From Phlyctochytrium arcticum (Eukaryota; Chytridiomycota; Chytridiomycetes; Chytridiales; Chytridiaceae), in the NCBI GenBank assembly GCA_025602905.1, contig JAHLKI010000039.1:1-64000 (forward strand): a stretch of DNA of 64,000 bases. Reading direction: 5' to 3'. Shown here one piece after another: positions 10,492 through 20,525 of the stretch (position 1 is its first letter; the number at the start of each line of letters is the position of its first letter). The notes beneath the pieces were generated by a model. The model was given only the letters and a program-made list of their open reading frames with translations. It had not been told where the DNA came from and searched no databases. Both the position numbers and the translations under genes were made by a program.

Positions 10492-13416
10492 ATGGCAATG
10501 AGCATAGCGGCCTTGACGGATCAACCAATTGCGCTTACTGACGAGTCCCTGGCGGACAAAGAACTCGAAGAGGATGACTTCGATGTGCATGGGGAAGAGA
10601 ACTTGATAGATTGCTTCCTTGAACAGTTTACCGTAGACTGGGATGCCCTGGACCCTAGTGATGACGAGGAGGTGGACGGGCCGCAGCAAATCGTTACTGG
10701 ATCAGCCCCTGCATCTTTTGATCAAGACGGGGTAGCATCGGACTTGGTCGAGTGTTTCCATCAAAACCAACAGCGCTGGCCCACATTGGAGACTGCTTTT
10801 GATGATCTGCGCGACACGGCTCATGCTCATGGATTTGCTGTAAAGACCAAGAGAGAGAAAAACGCGGATAAAGCCGAGGGTGAGCGAAGCGAACGCACCA
10901 ACAAAGAATTCAAAAAGATGCGCTATGTCCAATGCGCTTGTGCTGGTGTTGCTAAGGCCGATCCCACCGCATCGGCAGACACTGGCAAGGTGACCCGGAC
11001 AAGACTGAAGGGCTGCGAATGGGCGGCAACCATCGAAAAAATCGGGGGGCGGTATGCCATTCAGATTACCGGACAGCATAACCACCCAGCGACCGATGAC
11101 ATCCGCATATATCCAATGGCGCGTAAAGGCACTGTTGAGCAGGAAGCGTTCGTTGAAAGTCTTCTTAGAGCCCGTACAAGCACCGCTAAGATCCTGGAGA
11201 ATCTGGAAGAACGATTTGGCGATTCCTGTCGGCTTATTGCCAAAGATATTCAAAATCGACGGCAGCGACAACGAGAACGTGAAAGGGCAGGCTTGCCGGA
11301 AATGGACGCATTAATGCGCGACATGATGGCGGATGGCGCAATATTCCATGTTAAGCAATCGGAGGCAGGGAACATCACCCACCTCATTGTTATTCCGAGC
11401 TCCTAACGTGATAATCCTCTTGATGGATGGATGGATGGATGGATGGCACCACACGTTCTCGTTCGCGCAAGGTAGTTCACACGCTATGTATTGTAAGGTC
11501 CAACCTCTCAAACAGAGGTCTGGCATCGACTCTATATGTACACAACTGGGACACAACTTCGACCGCTAATATAACTACATTTGGCAATCGACTGCGCAAA
11601 CTAATCTGACATGTCACTTCCACTGCTGCCCTGCTACCACTGCTGCCAGGCTACATCACAATAGCTCCGTCCCGAAGTTGCTGCAGGAGGAAGGCAAAGT
11701 GTCGGTAATCCAAATCGACGAAACCTATCGTACCAATAAGTACGGAGCAGGAATGCTCCACATTGTCTCATCTACAAATACAAACGTCACGTTCACTCTT
11801 GGGTACTGCTTTATGCAAACCGCGACGGAAGATGATTTAACCTGGGTCCTGGAAGCTTTCTCAAAACATTCTATCATCGTCGACCCGTCGGTCATTGTAA
11901 CCGACGCCGACCAAGCCCTGATGAATGCTTGCGCGACTGTTTTCCCTGAAGCGCGCCATCTTTTGTGTTTGTGGCATATCCAGTCCAATATCAAAGCCCA
12001 ACATCTACGGGATTTTCCCACAACGGAAGTCGTGGGATCTCCTCTTTGGACTTTCACGACATTCTTGCAGAAGTGGTCGAACTTAGTCCGGAATACCAAA
12101 ACCAAGGAGTTATTTGAGGTCGGCTGGGAAGAGATGAAAACGCACATACCAACTGAATGCGCCCAGTACGTTGAGAATCGTTGGATTGACCCGCATAAAG
12201 ACAAGTTTGTGGGCGCGTGGTTGATTGGGGTCAAACACTTCGGACAAATTTCTTCCTCCAAAGTGGAGAGTGCTCATGCCGCCTTCAAAAAAACGCTGGG
12301 GACATCCCAGCTGGGATTTTTCTCCGTCTACCCCATCATGAAGAGGGTGTGTGTGAAACAAGCCGACCGAATTCGGCTACTTCGAGCCCAGGACAAGGTT
12401 TTTATTCCCGTGGTTCAGCACAATGTATTGGCAAGCTTGTACACAAAAGTATCTGCATACGCATTGAGGTTGATCCGTCCCCAGTTGCTATTGGCCAAGA
12501 AGGAGCTGACCCAAATGATGACTACGTTGCCGTCTGACTATGAGCCAAAGCAGTGTGATGGACTATGCATGACAAACCATGGTCTCCCGTGTCAGCACGA
12601 GCTCTTGGAAATAATGGCTAAAGGGGATCGCAAGGAAGACCAAGTGGACCCAGCCAACATTCATCCACATTGGTTTCTTAACAAAACCTTCACGCCAGCA
12701 ACCAACCAACGAGAAGCAAGGCTTTTACCTCCCATCACCAAAAAGAAAAACGCGCGGGCCAGAATCCCTACTGCTGCAGAAACTGCCTCCAAGAAGAAAA
12801 CCCGTTGCAGTATCTGTTCAGTCTATGGTCACAACAAGAGTAAGTGTCCCACCCGAATCGAAGTGGCAAACAACAATGCACGGTTGGCTGCTCAAGCGCA
12901 GCAGCAACAAGAAATATTTTCCCAGCCGGGCAGCTCATCCCAGGCCTCACGACAATCCTCTCCCACGCACTCGATCCAATCGTCCTCGCAACATCATTCT
13001 AGCTACGGGTATGATCCCTTACGCGTAACCGCTCCCCGACGTCAGTACATGAGCCAGGAGTATTTCAGCCAGTCGATCATAGTTCACAATTTCAGACAAA
13101 CTGGCCCCAAGCTACTCTACCACCGACCAGATATGTTACGTACATTGGCCATCAGGTAAGACTGCTCAACACATTCCTCATCACCAACAAATCGCTCGCA
13201 AACATAGTGATCATCACTAACAGGATACCCGCCGTCAAGTACTACCGATTAACGTGTCGCATCACTCGCATCAACCACATTACGGGGGTAATGCGCAGTA
13301 CGCCAATCCCTCACGCGACCGTCACTACTCCACCACCCCTAGCCATTCCCAGCATGGATCACATTCATCTGACCAGGATCCCACTACCCCACCAAGGTTC
13401 CAACCGTACTGATTAA
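10492..13416 (+). CDS. MULE transposase, right palindrome arm (interrupted)
   Basis: First part (10492-11406, 304 aa): acidic N-terminus, then a FAR1/WRKY-GCM1-like zinc DNA-binding region (about residues 96-203: RYVQCACAG...KGCEW...GQHNHPATDD). Second part (from about 11663): MULE DDE domain with Asp in VIQIDETYRTNKYG, Asp in VIVTDADQALM, the CLWHIQSNIKAQH block and Glu in KVESAHAAFKK; then a SWIM finger (CDGLCMTNHGLPCQHE), a zinc knuckle (CSICSVYGHNKSKC) and a Q/S-rich tail. The parts lie in different frames; removing 265 bp between two AGCTCC hexamers restores ...VIPSSVPKLLQEEGK. A GTAAGA...CTAACAG intron is likely at 13156-13223. Either ORF-compatible frame of the last exon is open, and the Ser/His/Gln-rich one looks more protein-like. 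Confidence 0.8.
11404..11668 (+). repeat. 265-bp insert splitting the MULE ORF, with ATGG repeat
   Basis: Lies between AGCTCC at 11398-11403 and AGCTCC at 11663-11668. Excising one repeat unit plus the intervening DNA joins the two transposase frames exactly. The insert contains an (ATGG)n microsatellite (about 11422-11445), many stops and no canonical GT donor at the join, so it looks more like a small insertion with a 6-bp target duplication than a normal intron. Its ends (TAACGTGATAAT / TACATCACAAT) share only weak inverted similarity. An identical copy sits at 9136-9400 in the other arm. Confidence 0.6.
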
Positions 13417-13656
13417 AATTCGGGCAAAAGTTTCTTTGAGGGTTTTTCTGTCAGTGGTCCGAGTGGTGGCCTGCGATATGGCCCTGGGTTATAACGGTCG
13501 TATAACCCGTACAACAGGCAAGATCCGACGGTGAACCGACACGGCGGAACTTGAACACAAATCGCCCAAAGCAGCATCATTACTGCCCAATGCGTACTGG
13601 AGGCCTCACCAGAGGCTAGTTAGTCTTTCAGTAGAGGCTGCCTAGCCCGGGACTAC

Positions 13657-14641
13657 ATTGATTATACTTCACCCCTCGGAGGATAATCGGCTGTGCGCCG
13701 CACCAATGCCTGTCCACGGATGCAAGAACAATACGATTGCATGTATCAAGATGTGTAGACGGCGTTGTGTTCCAAGGACGGACGGAGTAAAATCATGGGC
13801 AAGGTCACCTTCACCTGACATTGAGTGGAAAAAACTCAAAAAGCAAGCGTGGATAACGTGCTCTCGTAATTCGAAGTAGGAAAATATAGTAGCTCATAAT
13901 ATCATATTCAACCAAAAACCAATCGTCCTTATGATCGTAAATACTAATCAAACCGCTGGATGAATATGCAAAGGCTGTGAGCGATCCGTGGGGGTCCGCG
14001 GTGTCTTGAGAGGCGATTGAGTAAAAAGCGGTGCTAAAACGTAAATGGAAAAAAAAATACAATATGAAAAATTCCCGATGGAAGAATCTGGGTCAAAAAG
14101 TTTTGGATGCAACACTCTGGAGCAAACACCCAGTTTCGAATTTGTGTGTTATGTGGGGATATTGTCCTTGGGTTTAAAAATAGACTTTGAAGGAACTGAG
14201 CGAAACTGACCCTGAAATTTTCTAGGCTTACTTATGGACCTCCTTCGCCCACTGTAGCCGTTCTGCAAAAAGTTTACGGCGGATCAGTCTCAGTCCCTTA
14301 AGTTGCGCCGTGTCCTGCCACATTTTTCTACAGGCTGTCCGCCTTCTTCTTTCGTTACGCATATCTTTCGCTCGAGCAAATCTCACTAATCCCAATACCG
14401 AAGCAGTGTTGATACCTCTTTGTCGGTCACTATTGGTCCTTGACAGGTATAACGGATAAAATCTGGATCACCTACATTCGCCTGTAGCTCACCACCTCTT
14501 GTCGGAACAATTTGAAAAGGACTTGATTGGGCATTATCAGCAACAACATTTCCGCGGTTGCCGTGTCGATCATTCCTATCCATCTTTAGAGAGGGTCCAT
14601 TATTAGAATAGAGCGGATTTTTCCGTAACAATAAAGAAGAT
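13657..14641. other. Non-coding, G-alpha upstream region
   Basis: About 1 kb between the palindrome and the G-alpha start codon. Presumably holds the G-alpha promoter and 5' UTR. No TATA box or further gene could be supported. Confidence 0.4.
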
Positions 14642-15913
14642 ATGGGCAGTTGCTCGAGTTCTCCAGAGGACGCTGAAGGTCGAGCACGTAGTTCGGCGAT
14701 TGACCGACAACTCAAGACTGACGCTCGCGAGACGGAACAATGTATCAAGCTGCTACTTTTGGGAGCGGGTGAATCCGGCAAATCCACCATTCTAAAACAG
14801 TTCAAGTTGATTCACGGAGTTCCCTTCAGTGACGATGAGCGGTTATCATATCGTCCAGCGATTTTGGGCAACGTCATGTCGTGTGGGAAAATGCTGTCGG
14901 AGGCCATGATTCGACTAGAGATACCACATGGCAGTCCAGTCGGTCAAGCGGCCTCTGCCGCCATACTGGCTGCACCGGCATCATATGGAGAGGGTGAAAA
15001 CGTCCCACCAAACATTGTAACGGCCATCAAAGCAATGTGGAAAGACACTGGAATCCAGGAATGTTATAAACGAGCGAATGAATTCCAACTCATCGATTCG
15101 TGTAAATAGTAAGTGGGTGGAGGATCGCCGCGGTTCCGCCCATCGCCTGCTTGGTATTAACTCCCATGTTCTTCTTTTTCCACCACTTTAGCTACATGGA
15201 CGAATTGGACCGGATATGTGCCCCAACGTACACGCCTAACGATCAAGACATATTACGCGCCCGAGTCATGACAACCACCATTACAGAAAACAAATTCTTG
15301 ATTCAAGGGATGGTGTTTCGGATTTATGATGTGGGTGGCCAGCGTAGTGAGCGGAAAAAATGGGCGCCGTATTTCGACGATGTTAGCAGTATCATATTCC
15401 TGGCAGCCATCAGCGCTTATGACCAAAAGTGTTTTGAGGATGATGCTACAAATCGCAGTAAGTACAGTTTTATGTTATCTGCAAGTACTCCATATGAAAC
15501 TCTTTTTTTCCATGTAGTGCTCGAATCCCTCAACCTTTTCGATTCAATCGCGAATCACCCGCTCTTCCGCAAAAAATCTATGATCCTGTTCCTGAACAAA
15601 GTGGATTTGTTCCGAGAAAAGATAAAAACTGCACCCGTCAAAAAATATTTCCCACAATTTGAAGGTATGGATAAATGCAGTGTTGCATTCCAGCCTTGGA
15701 AAAAAAAAACTAAAGTTGTTTTGATAAGGTCCAAATACGTTCGAAGCTGCTTCCGAATTTTTCGCACATCGATTTGTTGGCTTAAACAAAAGCCCAGAGC
15801 GGAAAATTTACATACATTACACATGGGCAACCGACACTAGTCAGATTAAAACTGTCTTTGCGACGGTCAATGCGATTATTCTTCGGGAAAACTTACATGC
15901 TTCGGGACTGTGA
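14642..15913 (+). CDS. Heterotrimeric G-protein alpha subunit
   Basis: Four exons (14642-15108, 15192-15457, 15518-15664, 15729-15913) give 354 aa, the usual G-alpha length. Signals: N-terminal MGSCSSS (Gly2 for myristoylation, Cys4 for palmitoylation); P-loop GAGESGKST; switch I RARVMTTTI, with Thr where most family members have Gly; switch II DVGGQRSERKKW; NKxD box FLNKVDLF; and G5 TWATDT, where TCAT is usual. The C-terminus ends ENLHASGL with no Cys at -4, so it lacks the pertussis-toxin site of Gi-type subunits. It acts at the plasma membrane, coupling GPCRs to cAMP/MAPK signalling. Which fungal Gpa subclass it belongs to cannot be decided by eye. Confidence 0.95.
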
Positions 15914-18676
15914 GTGAGTTTGCACTGGGTAGAACATCCCCTGCTTCGAAGCTTTCATATGGGACAAACATACTAAGAATTCGTTTTCGCTTCTTTCCTT
16001 TCCGTTGCTGTCACTAGGATTGTGGACTAGATTCCCCGGCGCATACCGTAAGTTGGAATGTTTTTTTTGGCCTTTCCTTTGGACGAGTCTAGTAACCTAA
16101 CTCTATCGAATTTTGACAGTATTCAATTTTCCGGTGGAGTATGTAGGCTTATAGACTATGCTATGGACAGAGGTCGTTCCACTGTTGGCGGTTCCTCTCA
16201 ATGTTTCCTTCAAAGTAAATGAAGTCCACCACTGAATTTGTCGGACAGAGATATCTACACAGGGAGTCCTCAAGTCTTAAGTAATAACATATGACCTTGC
16301 AAATATGTTTACGAAGAGGTTCCGGAGACTGACCTAGCACATATATATTCACGGAGAAGTTCCGGAGACTGACCTTCAAAAATATTCACGGAGAAGCTCC
16401 AGAGCCCCACTCACTGGAAAGTTTACGTCGAAAATGTCAGGGGAAAAATATCGCAACGTTAAGGCATCTACTACAGTATCATGTTGGGGGTGGTTGGGTC
16501 ACTCATGGGCAGACGTCAAACAAGATAAAAGTTTAAAAGTATTTTTTATCAACAGAAAGTTTTCTCTTGTTCAAGTGATAAGAAGTTTTATGTTGCTACG
16601 AGTACGATATATAACTGACTCCGCCCACCGCTATTAAGTTCTGGCGCCCGGATCCAGCGGATCCCTTCCAGCAGCCCGAGGCAGCCCGGGCCGTATTGAT
16701 TCTTGCCGCGTTTTTGAGTATCACGAGTGGGGGTATAAATGTTAAGTGGTGGGAAGGTATTCTAAAATTCAGGCAACTCATGGGCTGATGTCATTCATTG
16801 ACTTTATTGGCATCCATGTCTTGAGCCCGAAATTCGCTAGACGGTGATGGGAGGGTTTAATGCTGGATAGCAGCGGATAGTTATGTGTTGGTGAGATCTT
16901 GTTCAGCGAATGTAATCGGCATGTAGCAATGTGGAATCATGATATGCTTCAGAGCACACGATATGTTATTACAATTACCAGTATCCACTGCTTGAAAGAT
17001 AATAGACTATGTTTCGCTATTCTCCTTGACGAGGAATCGTGTGGCATGGGAATGGGTGCCCTGTGTGCGCGCGCATCCACCGTACTCGTATGCAACAACG
17101 TCGAAACTTTAGCAACGACCTCCGCGATCTCATTCCGGGTGTTTTCGTGAGTAAGAAGGACAAGGGTTTATGGACGAATACTGTAGTAAGTTTGTTCAAG
17201 AAGTATGAGTAAAGAGGTCAGGACAAAATATCGGCGAAATATTCAAACGGCGGATATCTTTGCAGTTGATACAAATATACATATGTACGAAGGAAAGGAA
17301 TGCCCCCAATAATGAGTTACCTCAATCAACGGAAGAAGATGCGCAGCCAAACATGGCTGCAGAAGATATCCTGAAAGAACTCGGGTATCTACCCGCGCAT
17401 CTTTAGCACTGATGATTGCGGCGGGATCCGCTCATCCTTCCTACCAGCGTTGATTGAGGTTGCCCGTCATTGAGGGCATTTCTGCTAGTCAGTCTAACTT
17501 CCTTATCGCGCGCGGAGAGGTCGTTCATGTTCTTTTTGAGTTTCGGCTGGGCTGCCTACCATCAGCTCGACCTTAGTGGCTTTATCCAGAGGGTAGGTAG
17601 TTTTTCCCCCTCTACCTTTCTCAGCTTTCCTGGCATCGCTACGGTCCATCCATTTGGGGTGATTGTATGGCGCATGGAATGTGTTGCAATTATTCCATGA
17701 TGATGGAAACTAAGTCGTCAGTTCAGAGATTCTTGTGGTGCGAATTTGGATCTCGAGAAAGATATCAGCGACGACAAGTCTCGTTGTTGAAGAAAGTCGA
17801 CCCGTCCGACCGACTCCGACTCCACTCCCGGCCCAACTCCGCGATCCGGAGCAGGTCCGCATTGCTGACGCGACAAGCTTCCAGCTTGAAGATGAGTGGA
17901 GCGGTTTTGGTGGTCTCCCATAAAAAACGGACCCTGCAAAGCCAGACAATATGTCAGGGAAAAGATGTTCATTCTTAAGTGCAAGGACAAGCAAGGTCTT
18001 ACTTTATGTATGGGGAATAGAAGAACGGAATCTCGACAGGTCACCATTCCGAGCAGACCACCGTCTTTAATACGTTTTAAGAGGTATTGATTAGGCCCCA
18101 AGATCTTTTACGGACAAGGCCGGAGGACGTATAATCTCCTTCGTCAAGGGAAGGATGTCGGTCAAGGTGCGCTCCTGGGGTTGGTGAGGTCGAGCGCGGA
18201 GTGTGTTTTCGAGCTGGTAGCATTTGGGGTAATCAACTGTGTTTTGGAACTTTTCAGTTTGCCAGCGTGCGATTGTGCTTATGTATGCCGAAACTTATCG
18301 GGCTTGCTTCCCAAGTATATAGTCTGGGGCGGATGTCTTTTTCAGGGTTGGCGGACTTTTGCTGAGTACTGTACCGTATATCTTTACATGGAATCATCAG
18401 GTGAAAGTCTAGAATCAGCATTGCTCAGCCGTATCATCGGGAAGGACTGGTAAATGTACTGGTATGATGAGCGAAATACGGACGGGTCCATGGATACTAT
18501 CAACGATTATTTCTTACAACTGGACAAGTATGTATTTTACATTGGGAGGGTATACTGGCAAATAGGGTCAATTCGCGCCAACAAAAGAGTGCACCTTAAC
18601 ATGAATTGGGTTCAAAGCTGGGATAGGGGAGGCGGAAAAAGCGTCCGAATAACAGAAATTGGTAGAAAAAAAAAAC
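15914..18676. other. 2.8-kb gene-free stretch
   Basis: Short ORFs on both strands have no recognisable domain or convincing splice structure. The only clear structure is the tandem repeat at 16311-16410. The right end is the 3' flank of the WOPR gene. Confidence 0.5.
16311..16410 (+). repeat. Imperfect tandem repeat, ~38-40 bp unit x 2.5
   Basis: Units start at 16311, 16351 and 16388, each opening with ACG(A/G)AGA(A/G)G(T/C)TCC; the first two continue GGAGACTGACCT and end in an AT-rich ATATTC. No coding role seen. Confidence 0.8.
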
Positions 18677-20525
18677 TTAGCCATTGTTGGCGGCCGCTGT
18701 TACGGGTGCATCGGCTCGTTTGTCAAGAGCGGCAGCCGAAGCAGCTGCGGCGGAAGTTCGTCCCAGTAGGGCTTCGACTGGTACGCTCCGGTTCCCGCGG
18801 GAATAGTCTCGATCGGTAGGAGATGATTGTTGCACAGACGGAGCGACATGCGGAGGCGGAAGCTGTAGGTGCTTTGGCCAGCTGGCAGGGACAGCCGAGT
18901 CCGAGGACGTCGAGTGCCGCTTGGAGGGAAGGGGGGTAAAGCCACCTGCGGCAGAGGACACCGAGAGATTTCCTGTGCTAGCGTTTCGAGGGGTGTAGTA
19001 CGGGGAAGGGGCAGGCGGGGAAGGCGATGGCCTCCGGTACCGCTGAGAAGGAAGCGCGTGGCGAGAGTTGTCCGGAGCAGAGGGGCGCGATGGTAAGCTC
19101 GAGGCTGATGTTGGTTTACAGCAGCTTCCTGCACAATACTCTGGATGTCCGGTTCGGGAGTTGGTAGAAGGGTACTCTGACCGCCCGTTACCATGATGGT
19201 GTTCCGAAAAGCCGTATGGTGGGCTTGTAAATCTCTGGTTATTACTGCCTTCACTGCTATTCAGCCCTGTATCATAGCTGGAGCTACCAGAAGAGTACTC
19301 CGGGATCCGATGGCGCGATCGGTCCGGAGGACTCAGCGAGCGATGCGTGGATCGCCGAGACACGGGGCGATCGTACTGCTGGTAGGGCGAGTAGCGGTAG
19401 CTGTTGCTGCTGCTGCTGTTGTTTCCATCGTGGTATGAGCGATCGCTGCTGGAAACGCGCCCGCTTCCACTCCCGCCACTGGTGTACGGCGAAGTGCCAG
19501 ACCACGATTGGCGATGGTTGGGCGACACGTCCGAGGGGTGAGGATATTCGTAGTCACGGGAAGTAGAGGGCGGCAGGGGCGTGGGGTACTGGTGATGGCG
19601 GTGAGGAGGTGGGCCATCCGAATGTGCAGAATGCGGCTGTTGCGTGAGTGCATGCTGCTGCTGGGGGCGGGCGATGGACAAGGAGTTTGAGCGATGCGGC
19701 GCCAAAGTCAGGGCCAATTGCTGCTGTCCGCCGCCGCCTTGCTGCTGGCGCTCCTGTCGAAGTCGCTCCTCATCATCAATTTGTTTCCGGTACCGCAAGG
19801 AGTTGGACGTGTCTGGCCAGGTCAGCAAAATATCGGGGTAACGCGTGTAGTCCACAGAAATGCTCGAAAGGTACGAGTCATCAAATGGGCGGCTCAGCTT
19901 GCCCTGCCGCACATCTTCTTCCAAATAGTAAGCAACCAGATGCTGGCGTCTCCCATCGGTGCTGAGTTATAGATCGGTTACGCGGGTGAATAAATCAGGG
20001 ACAATAGGACTACTTACGTGATGACAGACAAACAACGCTTGCACAACCCGCCAACTTTACGTTTGTACGTGCAGCCGTCGGAATCATCGTTGTTGGAGCG
20101 CGTCTCTTCCGAATTGCGATACTTTGGCTTGACATGACCGTCAATTTCATGGCAGACCAGAAAGCGTTCGAGGCGACGGCGTGATGGGGACCATGACCGG
20201 CAGTCCGTCCAACGGCGGATCTGCGCCTCCTCTTCGTCCCAGAGATACACAGAGCCGGATTCGATTCGTTTCTGTCGGTAACAATGGAGATCTTTAGATG
20301 AAACGACCCATATTAGAATACACATCTCTATAAATTTAAGCACCTTTTCAGTTTCTGTCAAGCGCCGTTGATTACGGCGAAGATAACCTTGCCTACAGGC
20401 CTTTAAAAATATGGATGATTAATTTTAAATGCTGCTCCGTGTTTATGGGCCAACAGGACAGCGCCTACCTCGAGCAGCAGAACGGCATCCTCCAAAGTCT
20501 CAACAAACCCATGCCAGGTTTCCAT
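18677..20525 (-). CDS. WOPR (Gti1/Pac2 family) transcription factor
   Basis: Four exons (20469-20525, 20344-20400, 20018-20271, 18677-19961) join to 550 aa. The N-terminus is the WOPR box: METWHGFVETLEDAVLLLE, ACRQGYLRRNQRRLTETEK, then RIESGSVYLWDEEEAQIRRW and TDCRSWSPSR, followed after a short spacer by GLCKRCLSVITTDGRRQHLV and AYYLEEDVRQGKL, the second WOPR segment. The rest (from about residue 150) is a low-complexity Ser/Pro/Gln/His-rich tail, as in the Wor1/Ryp1/Pac2 group. These are nuclear regulators controlling morphological switching, conidiation or pathogenic development in fungi; that role is known for the family and inferred here. The spacer between the two halves (HEIDGHVKPKYRNSEETRSN) is part of the WOPR region. 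Confidence 0.93.

Larger units (their letters stand above)
7155..13649. repeat. 6.5-kb palindrome, two 3,230-bp inverted arms
   Basis: Arms 7155-10384 and 10420-13649 are reverse complements (paired positions sum to 20,804) around a 35-bp asymmetric spacer at 10385-10419. Every long ORF in one arm occurs with identical translation in the other, and sampled non-coding sequence matches too. Each arm holds one MULE transposase gene transcribed outward from the centre. Outside the arms the sequences differ, except that GGGACTAC occurs at 7143-7150 and at 13649-13656 as a possible target-site duplication. Near-identity of the arms implies very recent formation, gene conversion, or an assembly artefact. 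Confidence 0.95.

Noticed and set aside
13156..13223. Stop codon at 13157 as the true end of the MULE protein
   Set aside because: The stop lies inside a canonical GTAAGA...CTAACAG intron, and open frame continues beyond.
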